From the NCBI GenBank assembly GCA_945927915.1, contig CAMEMX010000104.1, positions 1-5,654 on the forward strand: a DNA stretch of 5,654 nt, given 5' to 3'. The first letter of the stretch is position 1. Each line of letters opens with the position of its first letter. Positions 1-5,639 of the stretch are shown here, piece after piece. A model generated the notes under the pieces. That model did not search any database. It saw only the letters and a list, made by a program, of their open reading frames with translations, and had not been told where the DNA came from. The position numbers were made by a program, and so were the translations under genes. Origin of the DNA: an uncultured Clostridia bacterium (GTDB lineage: Bacteria; Bacillota; Clostridia; Oscillospirales; Oscillospiraceae).

Positions 1-35
1 AGATTGCCACGGGCGCAAGCGCCCTCGCAATGACA
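1..35. repeat. Dispersed REP-like hairpin element, cut by the window edge
   Basis: An imperfect inverted repeat is visible: ATTGC (3-7) pairs with GCAAT (27-31), and inside it GGGCGC (11-16) mirrors GCGCCC (19-24). The general pattern, GATTGCC...GC-rich palindrome...CTCGCAATGAC, is one I recall as a recurrent extragenic repeat in many gut and other bacterial genomes; that is memory, not a search. It has no coding potential. It may extend left of base 1. The palindrome could alternatively be the terminator stem of an upstream gene, but no T-tract follows on either strand. Confidence 0.5.
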
Positions 36-71
36 AATGTGGGGCGTTGCCCGTAATCTACTTCCAAATCC

Positions 72-86
72 GTGCGCAAAGCGCAC
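72..86. repeat. Short perfect hairpin
   Basis: GTGCGC (72-77) and GCGCAC (81-86) form a perfect 6-bp stem around an AAA loop. A weaker GGGC/GCCC stem lies just before it at 42-52. Neither is followed by a T-run, so they look like parts of the same extragenic repeat region as the element at 1-35 and not like terminators. Confidence 0.35.
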
Positions 87-102
87 ACCGCAGCCATTCA
101 CT

Positions 103-123
103 CTTAGTCCTTAGCCCTTAGCT
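103..123. repeat. Three tandem heptamers (CTTAGYC-like)
   Basis: Three consecutive 7-base units read CTTAGTC, CTTAGCC and CTTAGCT. No gene or regulatory element is recognised here. It is probably a small slipped-strand repeat in intergenic DNA. Confidence 0.4.
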
Positions 124-152
124 GAGTTATTTGCCCGGCCCATTCCCGCCGC

Positions 153-192
153 AAAAAAAGACGTGCCCCTGATTCCTTGCGGAATCAGGGGC
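153..192 (-). terminator. Intrinsic terminator, minus strand
   Basis: A perfect 12-bp stem (165-176 with 181-192) closes a 4-nt loop. Read on the minus strand the loop is GCAA, a stable GNRA tetraloop. Five bases later the minus strand has seven T (complement of A 153-159). On the + strand no T-run follows the hairpin, so the direction is clearly leftward. The 5-nt gap before the T-tract is longer than ideal. No protein gene ends nearby on that strand, which is the main reason to propose an RNA gene here. Confidence 0.62.
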
Positions 193-305
193 GGGGTGGA
201 TGATTTGATCTATCTTCACATTTGCGCCGCCGTCGGCTTATCCGCGGAATTTTCCGCGGCATCAGCGGCGTCCGGGAGAGCAGGAAAAGGGAGGAAAACC
301 TGCTC
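153..305 (-). ncRNA. Putative structured small RNA, minus strand
   Basis: No known RNA family is recognised; the call rests on architecture. Reading leftward on the minus strand there is a perfect TATAAT (312-317), a predicted start near 305, and then three hairpins. The first is GAGAGCAGG/CCTGCTCTC (307-299 with 284-276), with a 14-nt pyrimidine loop containing CCUCCC (298-285). If transcription starts at 305, the first stem keeps about seven pairs. The second is a nested GC-rich structure: CGCCGC (270-265) pairs with GCGGCG (230-225) around a 7-bp CCGCGGA/TCCGCGG hairpin (259-242). The third is a terminator hairpin (192-165) followed by seven U. The predicted transcript is about 150 nt. The minus-strand reading frame across this region has no ribosome binding site and reads into the terminator, so a protein product is unlikely. 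Weak points are the lack of a clear -35 box and the unknown conservation. Alternatives are the tail of a longer minus-strand transcript or an extragenic repeat. Confidence 0.42.
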
Positions 306-311
306 TCTGGC

Positions 312-317
312 ATTATA
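312..317 (-). promoter_or_regulatory. -10 box for the putative minus-strand RNA
   Basis: The minus strand reads TATAAT exactly, placing +1 near 305, just inside the first hairpin of the candidate RNA. No convincing -35 hexamer lies 16-18 bases upstream, and the extended -10 (TGN) is only partly matched (TAG). Treat it as a consensus -10 in a suitable place, not as a proven promoter. Confidence 0.35.
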
Positions 318-555
318 CTACCACACCGCCGCGCGGAAGTTGTGAACAGTTTTTGAAATATGTGCAACCAAACTCTGAATCCTGCACGCATCCGGAAGGC
401 AAAAATCGTATAGCAATATAAAATGTCACAGAAAGTGTTATAAGACGAAAACAATGAAAGGGGTGCATTTGCTTTTTCGTCACTTTGCTCAATTTTACCT
501 AAATGTTTTTGAGGATATATACAAAGATTTTTCGTTTGCAATTTTTTTCAGAAAA
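318..555. other. AT-rich intergenic spacer with one imperfect inverted repeat
   Basis: No credible gene is seen here on either strand. The base composition drops sharply compared with the coding DNA. GACGAAAA (444-451) is mirrored by TTTTCGTC (474-481), and AAAGT (432-436) by ACTTT (482-486), giving a loose hairpin of 432-486 with a 22-nt loop. It could be an operator or chance in AT-rich DNA. The last part (535-556), with T 542-548 and A 552-556, lies where an UP element would sit for the promoter at 560. Confidence 0.4.
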
Positions 556-559
556 ACTA

Positions 560-588
560 TTGTTTCTTCCGCCGCTTTTGTGTATATT
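560..588 (+). promoter_or_regulatory. Sigma-A-type promoter of the transporter operon
   Basis: TTGTTT (560-565) and TATATT (583-588) are separated by exactly 17 bases, close to the TTGACA/TATAAT consensus. A- and T-tracts at 542-556 form an UP-like element. The predicted start is A595, giving a leader of about 77 nt before the lipoprotein start codon. It is the only good + strand promoter pair I can find in the spacer. Confidence 0.62.
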
Positions 589-594
589 TAGATT

Positions 595-663
595 ATGCAA
601 TACATAAAACCCCGCACCGTATTGCGCCCACCTGCGGGTATTCCCGCAACTTCAGTAAGGAGG
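595..663 (+). promoter_or_regulatory. Structured 5' leader with mutually exclusive pairings
   Basis: Two hairpins are visible: GCAATAC (597-603) with GTATTGC (619-625), 7 bp, and TGCGGG (633-638) with CCCGCA (643-648), 6 bp with a UAUU loop. A second copy of CCCGCA lies at 611-616, inside the loop of the first hairpin, so TGCGGG can pair either with 643-648 or with 611-616. The latter, together with stem 597-603/619-625, makes an H-type pseudoknot with loops of 7, 2 and 7 nt. The ribosome binding site (657-663) starts nine bases after the second hairpin. It does not match the purine riboswitch or any other class I know. The pairings are seen in the sequence; a regulatory role is inference. 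Confidence 0.4.
657..663 (+). promoter_or_regulatory. Ribosome binding site deciding the lipoprotein start
   Basis: AAGGAGG is a near-perfect Shine-Dalgarno. It lies only 2 nt before the ATG at 666 but 8 nt before the ATG at 672, so 672 is the likely start codon. Confidence 0.85.
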
Positions 664-671
664 AAATGGAA

Positions 672-1943
672 ATGAAAAGAATCTTAGCACTCATTCTTGC
701 GCTTGTGATGGTCGCGGCGCTCTTCGCCGGCTGCTCCGGTGAAAAGGAGAATACCGACCCGCAGAAGACCGAGGCGACCGATCCGGTCAAGACCGATCCC
801 ACCGGCACCGATCCCGCTGATCCCACGGATCCCGTGGAGCCCGGCAAGACCCTGAAGGTCGGCATGGTCTGCATCGGCGACGAGAACGACCAGGGCTACA
901 CCTACAACTTCTACCGCGGCAAGGACGCCGTCACCGAGAAGATGGCTGCCAAGGGCGTCACCCTTGAGTGGGAAGTCATCACCAACATCGGTGAGGACGA
1001 CGGCTGCACCGACGCCTGCATCGAGCTGGCCGAGGGCGGCTGCGAGGTCGTCATCTGCAACTCCTACGGCCATGAGCCCTTCATGCTCAAGGCTGCCGCC
1101 GATTACCCCGACGTGCAGTTCATCGGCTGCACCAACCTGAACTCCCAGTTTGCCGGTCTGGACAACTGCCATAACGCCTTCGCTAACATCTATGAGGGCC
1201 GCTATGTTGCCGGTGTCGTTGCCGGTATGAAGATCAAGGAGCTCATCGACACGGGCGTTATCACGCCGGATCAGGCCAAGATCGGCTATGTCGGCGCGTT
1301 CCCGTTCGCGGAAGTTATCTCCGGCTTCACCTCCTTCTATCTCGGCGCCCGTTCCATCGTCCCCGAAGTCACGATGACGGTCAAGTATGTCTCCTCCTGG
1401 TCCGATGCGACCGCTGAGGGCAACGCTGCGCAGGCGCTGTGCGACGAAGGCTGCATCCTCATCTCCCAGCACTCCGACAACACCACCCCCGCCACCGTCG
1501 CTGAGGCCAACGGCGTGTTCCACGTCGGCTACAACAACGACATGACCGGCGTCGCGCCCAAGGCGTCCCTGATCTCCAGCCGTATCGACTGGTCCGTCTA
1601 CTTCGAGTATGTCTTTGACTGCCTGCTCGCCGGCGAGCCCATCGCCCGCGACTGGACGGCCGGCATGAAGGACGGCGCCGTCGTCGTCACCGAGCTCAAC
1701 ACCGCCATCGCTGCCCCCGGCACCCAGGAGAAGATGGATGAAGTCATCGCCGGCCTCGCCGACGGCTCCATCAATGTCTTCGCCGGCCCGTGGACCGGCA
1801 CCGGCACCGCTTACGGCGCTGACGCTCCCGATACCCTCGTGATGAACGAAGGCGAATTCTTCAAGGAATCCGACGTTGCCGGCGGCCAGACCTCCGCTCC
1901 GTATTTCTACTGGATCATCGAGGGCATCACCTCCGAGAACTGA
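672..1943 (+). CDS. BMP-family ABC transporter substrate-binding lipoprotein
   Basis: This is the extracytoplasmic solute receptor of the importer encoded downstream. From the ATG at 672 it has 423 residues; the upstream in-frame ATG (666) is too close to the ribosome binding site. Residues 2-20 form a short Lys-Arg plus hydrophobic signal peptide ending in the lipobox F-A-G-C, with Cys21 as the lipidated residue. Residues 22-59 are a flexible acidic Thr-Asp-Pro linker. The binding domain then runs from about 60 to the end. BMP/PnrA-like traits include NDQGYTYNFYRG (72-83), YEGRYVAGVVAG (174-185), IGYVGAF...GF (204-219), QHSDNTTPATVAEANGVFHVGYNND (266-290) and a C-terminal FAGPW...WIIEGI (370-419). 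The QHSD...YNNDM version resembles the BMP branch distinct from classic PnrA/TmpC, so the ligand (nucleoside or other) is uncertain. Ten cysteines besides Cys21 are unusual for an exported protein. The gene is first in the operon and followed by a terminator-like hairpin, suggesting higher expression than the membrane parts. Confidence 0.95.
   Translation: MKRILALILALVMVAALFAGCSGEKENTDPQKTEATDPVKTDPTGTDPADPTDPVEPGKTLKVGMVCIGDENDQGYTYNFYRGKDAVTEKMAAKGVTLEWEVITNIGEDDGCTDACIELAEGGCEVVICNSYGHEPFMLKAAADYPDVQFIGCTNLNSQFAGLDNCHNAFANIYEGRYVAGVVAGMKIKELIDTGVITPDQAKIGYVGAFPFAEVISGFTSFYLGARSIVPEVTMTVKYVSSWSDATAEGNAAQALCDEGCILISQHSDNTTPATVAEANGVFHVGYNNDMTGVAPKASLISSRIDWSVYFEYVFDCLLAGEPIARDWTAGMKDGAVVVTELNTAIAAPGTQEKMDEVIAGLADGSINVFAGPWTGTGTAYGADAPDTLVMNEGEFFKESDVAGGQTSAPYFYWIIEGITSEN
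753..833 (+). repeat. Thr-Asp-Pro repeat linker in the lipoprotein gene
   Basis: Residues 28-54 contain five TDP triplets (28-30, 36-38, 41-43, 46-48, 52-54) and one ADP (49-51), encoded by near-repeats of ACCGATCC. It is a low-complexity tether between the lipid anchor and the folded binding domain, and a likely site of length variation between strains. Confidence 0.7.
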
Positions 1944-1960
1944 TCTGCATTGACATTATG

Positions 1961-1990
1961 AAAAGGCCGGGGCATTTGTCCCGGCCTTTT
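1961..1990 (+). terminator. Intergenic intrinsic terminator / attenuator
   Basis: AAAAGGCCGGG (1961-1971) pairs perfectly with CCCGGCCTTTT (1980-1990), an 11-bp stem around an 8-nt loop, with the 3' arm ending in four T. It starts 17 nt after the lipoprotein stop codon and ends 33 nt before the next gene's ATG. No promoter is evident between it and the ATPase gene, so transcription of the downstream genes must read through. This arrangement is common after binding-protein genes in ABC operons and lowers expression of the membrane components. The A-rich 5' arm would also let it act leftward, but no gene requires that. Confidence 0.85.
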
Positions 1991-2023
1991 CTGAATTAAG
2001 CTATAGAATCCAACACAGAAAGG

Positions 2024-3565
2024 ATGGTTGCTTTGGAGCCGAAATGCAAGGTCGAACTAAAGAATATCACGAAGCGATTCGGCAAGGTAGTGGCAAATGA
2101 CAGTATCAATCTGACGATCAACGGCGGCGAGGTTTTGTGTCTGCTCGGCGAGAACGGCAGCGGCAAGACCACGCTGATGAATATGCTCTCCGGCATCTAT
2201 ATGCCGGACGAGGGGTGCATCCTCAAAAACGACGAGGAGATCCGCATCCACTCCCCGAAGGACGCTTTTTCCTACGGCATCGGCATGATCCACCAGCACT
2301 TCAAGCTGGTCGATGTGCTGACCGTCGCGGAAAACATCGTCCTCGGCCTGGATGAGGGCGGACGCCTCGACCGTAAGGCGATCAGTCAGCGCGTATCGGA
2401 AATTTGCCAGAAATACGGATTCGATCTGGATCCGGACAGCAAGATCTACGACCTTTCCGTCTCGCAGAAGCAGACCGTCGAGATCGTCAAGGTGCTCTAC
2501 CGCGGCGCGGAGATCCTGATTCTTGATGAACCGACGGCGGTTCTGACGCCGCAGGAAACGGACCGCCTGTTCGAGGTCCTGCGCAATATGCGTGCCGACG
2601 GCAAAGCGATCATCCTGATTACGCACAAGCTCCACGAGGTGCTTGCTATCTCGGATAAAGTTGCCGTACTTCGCAAGGGTGCCTATATCGGCACCGTCAA
2701 CACCTGCGAGGCGACCGCCCAGTCCCTGACGGACATGATGGTCGGTCGCTCCGTGAGCCTGAATATCGACCGGCCGCTTCCCGTCGATCCGAAGCCGCGC
2801 CTGCACGTCGAGGGTCTGACGTGCCTGGATAATCTCGGCGTCAAGCGTCTCGACGGTGTGAGCTTTACCGCAATGGGCGGCGAGATCCTCGGCGTTGCGG
2901 GCATTGCCGGCAGCGGTCAGCGCGAGCTGCTCGAGTCCATCACGGGTCTTTACCCCATCGAGAGCGGCAGCATCCGCTTCACGCCGGAGGACGGCTCGGA
3001 GCATGAGCTGGTCGGCAAGACCCCGGCGCAGATCCACAAGGCCGGCGTTGCCATGGCCTTTGTGCCGGAGGATCGCCTCGGCATGGGCCTGGTCGGCAGC
3101 ATGGGCATGACGGGCAACATGATGCTGCGAAGCTGGAAAAAGGGCCGCGGTGCCTTCCTGCGCCGCAAAGAGCCGACCGAGCTGGCAACGGACATTATGA
3201 ACCGGCTTGAGGTCGTCACGCCCGGCATTTCGACGCCCGTGCGGCGTCTTTCGGGCGGCAACGTGCAGAAGGTGCTCGTCGGTCGTGAGATCGCCTCGTC
3301 TCCGTCGGTGCTCCTGACGGCGTACGCCGTCCGCGGTCTCGACATCAACACCTCGTATGCCATCTATAATCTTCTGACCGAGCAGAAAAAGCAGGGCGTC
3401 GCCGTCGTCTACGTCGGCGAGGATCTGGACGTGCTGCTCGAGCTCTGCGACCGTATCATGGTGCTCTGCGGCGGCAAGGTCAGCGGCATCGTCGACGCCC
3501 GCACGACCAGCAAGGAAGAGATCGGACTTCTGATGACACAGGTGGGAGGTGAGGTCAATGCGTAA
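2024..3565 (+). CDS. BMP-type ABC importer ATP-binding protein, two fused ATPase domains
   Basis: This cytoplasmic energising subunit (513 residues from ATG 2024) has two ABC domains, the usual length for the NupO/RbsA-like group. Domain 1 (about 9-245) has Walker A GENGSGKT (42-49), Q-loop Gln91, signature LSVSQ (144-148), Walker B ILILDE (164-169) and switch His201. Domain 2 (about 258-505) has Walker A GIAGSGQR (293-300) with Gln for Lys, PEDR (348-351), signature LSGGN (409-413), a Walker B region lacking acidic residues (LLTAYAVRGLD, 430-440) and Glu466 at the His-switch position. A degenerate second domain is usual in this family, but LSVSQ replaces the commoner LSVGQ, and YAV replaces the QPT I expect before RGLD. 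Start choice is open: AAAGG abuts ATG 2024, whereas TTG 2033 lies 8 nt after AAAGGA and would give a protein three residues shorter. The 3' end overlaps the first permease gene by 8 nt. Confidence 0.95.
   Translation: MVALEPKCKVELKNITKRFGKVVANDSINLTINGGEVLCLLGENGSGKTTLMNMLSGIYMPDEGCILKNDEEIRIHSPKDAFSYGIGMIHQHFKLVDVLTVAENIVLGLDEGGRLDRKAISQRVSEICQKYGFDLDPDSKIYDLSVSQKQTVEIVKVLYRGAEILILDEPTAVLTPQETDRLFEVLRNMRADGKAIILITHKLHEVLAISDKVAVLRKGAYIGTVNTCEATAQSLTDMMVGRSVSLNIDRPLPVDPKPRLHVEGLTCLDNLGVKRLDGVSFTAMGGEILGVAGIAGSGQRELLESITGLYPIESGSIRFTPEDGSEHELVGKTPAQIHKAGVAMAFVPEDRLGMGLVGSMGMTGNMMLRSWKKGRGAFLRRKEPTELATDIMNRLEVVTPGISTPVRRLSGGNVQKVLVGREIASSPSVLLTAYAVRGLDINTSYAIYNLLTEQKKQGVAVVYVGEDLDVLLELCDRIMVLCGGKVSGIVDARTTSKEEIGLLMTQVGGEVNA
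3544..3554 (+). promoter_or_regulatory. Ribosome binding site of the first permease, inside the ATPase gene
   Basis: GGGAGGTGAGG includes a GGAGGTGA core ending 5 nt before ATG 3558. The in-frame GTG at 3549 falls within this site, so it cannot be served by it. The site lies in the last ATPase codons, consistent with translational coupling. Confidence 0.8.
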
Positions 3566-4646
3566 TGCTCTGCCGGGCATCCGTCTTGCCAAACGGACGG
3601 ACGCGATGAACCCTGCGATCGTTTGGCTGATCCGCGTTGGCTCGATCATCCTCGCGCTTCTGATTGGCAGCATCCTGCTTGCGGCGCTCGGCTATTCCCC
3701 GGTCGACACCTTCGCCACCATTGTCAAGGGCGCGACCGGTACGCCGGTCTACATCCGCCAGACCATCAAGATCGCCATTCCGCTGCTCGGCTGCGCGCTG
3801 GCCATCGCCCCGTGCTTCAAGATGCGCTTCTGGAACATCGGCGCCGAGGGCCAGATCACGGCCGGCGCAGTCGGCGCGACCTTCTTTGCGCTCAACTTTG
3901 CCGATTCGATGTCCCCGTATCTGCTGCTGCCCATCATGTGCATCTCCGCCATCGTCTGCGGCGGCATCTGGGCGCTCATTCCCGGCTTTTTCAAGGCAAA
4001 GTGGAATACCAATGAGACGCTGTTCACCCTGATGATGAACTATATCATCATCGGCATCGTCCGCTGGCTGCAGGGCGGCCCGTGGGAAAACAACGGCCCC
4101 GGCGGCAAGGGCAGCCAGAAGATCGCCATGTTCGGTGACGCGGCAAAGCTGCCCACCGTCTTCGGCATCCACTGCGGCTGGATCATTGTCATCGTCCTGA
4201 CAGTCGTCATGTATGTTTACATGAACCATACCAAGCAGGGCTTCGAGATCGCCGTCATCGGCGACTCTGCCAACACCGCGCGCTACGCCGGCATGAACGT
4301 CGGCAGGATCATGATGCGCACCATGTTTATCTCCGGTGCGATCTCCGGCCTCGTCGGCTTCATCATCGTCTCCGGCGCGGACCATACCCTGACGGCTGAG
4401 GTCGCCGGCGGCGTCGGCTTCACCGCCATCACCGTCGCGTGGCTCGCCCAGCTCAACCCCTTCGCCATGATCATCATCGCCTCTCTGCTTGCGATTTTGG
4501 AGAAGGGCGCGCTGACAGCTTATCGGCAGTTGAACGTCCCTGCGACGATCGCAGAGATCCTCACCGGCTTCATCCTGCTGTGTATGCTCGGCTGCGAATT
4601 CTTCGTCAACTACAAGCTTTCCGTTCACCGCAGAAAGGAGGGGTAA
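3558..4646 (+). CDS. BMP-type ABC importer permease subunit 1
   Basis: An integral membrane permease of the BPD_transp_2 (RbsC/NupP-like) family, 362 residues from ATG 3558. A basic N-terminus (MRNALPGIRLAKR) precedes the first membrane segment (about 24-45). Further hydrophobic stretches lie near 69-86, 100-115, 121-146, 154-171, 207-223, 255-273, 290-317 and 332-352. Family signatures are visible: FWNIGAEGQITAGA (91-104), TNETLFTLMMNYI (151-163), and the cytoplasmic loop QGFEIAVIGDSANTARYAGM (227-246), which should contact the ATPase. It forms the translocation pore with the second permease. Start 3558 is chosen because a strong Shine-Dalgarno is properly spaced from it. It overlaps the ATPase gene by 8 nt, and its final codons hold the ribosome binding site of the next gene. 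It looks intact, with codon use like its neighbours. The family role is sure; the solute is not. Confidence 0.95.
   Translation: MRNALPGIRLAKRTDAMNPAIVWLIRVGSIILALLIGSILLAALGYSPVDTFATIVKGATGTPVYIRQTIKIAIPLLGCALAIAPCFKMRFWNIGAEGQITAGAVGATFFALNFADSMSPYLLLPIMCISAIVCGGIWALIPGFFKAKWNTNETLFTLMMNYIIIGIVRWLQGGPWENNGPGGKGSQKIAMFGDAAKLPTVFGIHCGWIIVIVLTVVMYVYMNHTKQGFEIAVIGDSANTARYAGMNVGRIMMRTMFISGAISGLVGFIIVSGADHTLTAEVAGGVGFTAITVAWLAQLNPFAMIIIASLLAILEKGALTAYRQLNVPATIAEILTGFILLCMLGCEFFVNYKLSVHRRKEG
4634..4641 (+). promoter_or_regulatory. Ribosome binding site supporting a GTG start for permease 2
   Basis: AAAGGAGG lies in the last codons of permease 1, with 8 nt to GTG 4650. The spacing is optimal, which supports the non-ATG start despite only 3 nt between the two genes. 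Confidence 0.85.
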
Positions 4647-4649
4647 GGC

Positions 4650-5639
4650 GTGGAGATCATCACATTCATCACGACGCTGTTCGTCTTCTCGGTCGTCAAC
4701 GGCACGCCGCTGCTGTTCGGCACGCTCGGTGAGATCCTGACCGAAAAGTCCGGCAACCTGAACCTCGGCGTTGAGGGCATCATGTTCATGGGCGGCGCAG
4801 CAGGTCTCGGCGGCGCATTCTACTATGAGAAGTTCGTCGGCCCGCAGAACGCCGTCTCCCTCGTCGGTCTGCTTATCGCCATTGGCTGCGCGTTCCTCAT
4901 CGGTGCGCTGGCTGCGCTGCTGTTCAGCTTCCTGACCATCACCCTCCGCGCAAACCAGAACGTCACCGGTCTCGCCCTGACGATCTTCGGCACGGGCACC
5001 GGCCAGTTCATGGGCGAATATATGCGCGTGCACGAGGGCGGCTACATCTCCATCGTCCAGAAGGCTGCGTTTGAGACGTCTCCGTTCCCGGCCTTCCTCC
5101 GCGACATACCCGTCCTCGGTCCGATCCTCTTCCAGCACAGCCTGCTGACCTATATCGGTATCGTTCTTGCGCTGGTGATGGCGTTCTTCCTCAACCGCAC
5201 GCGCAAGGGCCTCTACCTGCGCTCCGTCGGCGAATCTCCGTCCACGGCGGACGCAGCCGGCATCAACGTCACGCGGTATAAGTATCTTGCGACCATCATC
5301 GGCGGCGGCATTTCCGCCATCGGCGGCATGGCGTACATCACTGGCATTGCCGGCGGCGTTTGGAACCACGAAGGTCTGTCCGGTGTCGGCTGGCTCGCGG
5401 TCGCGCTCGTCATCTTCTGCCTCTGGAAGCCCACCTCCGCCATCTGGGGCAGCTTCCTGTTCGGCTGCCTGCAGATCCTCTATCTGCGCCTCGAGCTGCC
5501 GTTCATCCCCTCGCAGATCTATAAGATCCTGCCTTATGTGGTCACGCTGCTGGTGCTGATCCTCAGCTCCATCCGCAACAACCGCGAAAAGCAGCCTCCG
5601 GCCTCTCTCGGCCTGCCATATTTCCGCGAGGAACGTTAG
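4650..5639 (+). CDS. BMP-type ABC importer permease subunit 2
   Basis: The second BPD_transp_2 permease (NupQ-like), 329 residues from GTG 4650. It is shorter than its partner and lacks the long basic N-terminal tail. Signatures include GEILTEKSGNLNLGVEGIM (27-45), ANQNVTGLAL (101-110), the ATPase-contact loop RTRKGLYLRSVGESPSTADA (183-202) followed by AGINV, and a WKP motif (259-261). The C-terminus PASLGLPYFREER (317-329) matches the ending I know from this family (PAALG.PY.RE.R), so the gene is complete. Hydrophobic stretches lie near 4-25, 41-57, 68-95, 105-120, 164-181, 211-236, 246-277 and 290-308. It pairs with permease 1 to form the channel. It ends 15 bases before the window edge, and no terminator is seen in that remnant, so the operon may continue. 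Confidence 0.95.
   Translation: MEIITFITTLFVFSVVNGTPLLFGTLGEILTEKSGNLNLGVEGIMFMGGAAGLGGAFYYEKFVGPQNAVSLVGLLIAIGCAFLIGALAALLFSFLTITLRANQNVTGLALTIFGTGTGQFMGEYMRVHEGGYISIVQKAAFETSPFPAFLRDIPVLGPILFQHSLLTYIGIVLALVMAFFLNRTRKGLYLRSVGESPSTADAAGINVTRYKYLATIIGGGISAIGGMAYITGIAGGVWNHEGLSGVGWLAVALVIFCLWKPTSAIWGSFLFGCLQILYLRLELPFIPSQIYKILPYVVTLLVLILSSIRNNREKQPPASLGLPYFREER

Noticed and set aside
1..152. CRISPR array or IS end
   Set aside because: The palindromes are not regularly spaced direct repeats, and there is no transposase or target-site duplication in view.
165..192. Signal recognition particle RNA or 6S RNA as identity of the minus-strand unit
   Set aside because: The conserved SRP tetraloop domain sequence is absent, and the 5' and 3' ends do not pair into the long 6S rod.
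163..345. 60-codon frame on the + strand from ATG-like start at 163
   Set aside because: It begins inside the terminator hairpin, has no ribosome binding site and encodes palindromic-repeat translation.
185..541. 118-codon frame on the minus strand in the upstream spacer
   Set aside because: No ribosome binding site, crosses an AT/GC composition boundary, and reads through the RNA hairpins into the terminator; it is not recognisable as a protein.
595..671. Known purine (guanine/2'-dG) riboswitch in the operon leader
   Set aside because: The leader is short and lacks the three-way junction and conserved core sequences of that class.
684..1523. Open frame of 279 codons opposite the lipoprotein gene
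   Set aside because: Low-complexity Gly/Asp/Val/Leu composition from the complement of biased codons; no start signals.
2057..3673. Open frame of 538 codons on the minus strand opposite the ATPase
   Set aside because: An antisense shadow produced by strong codon bias; the + strand has unmistakable ABC motifs and the minus product has none.
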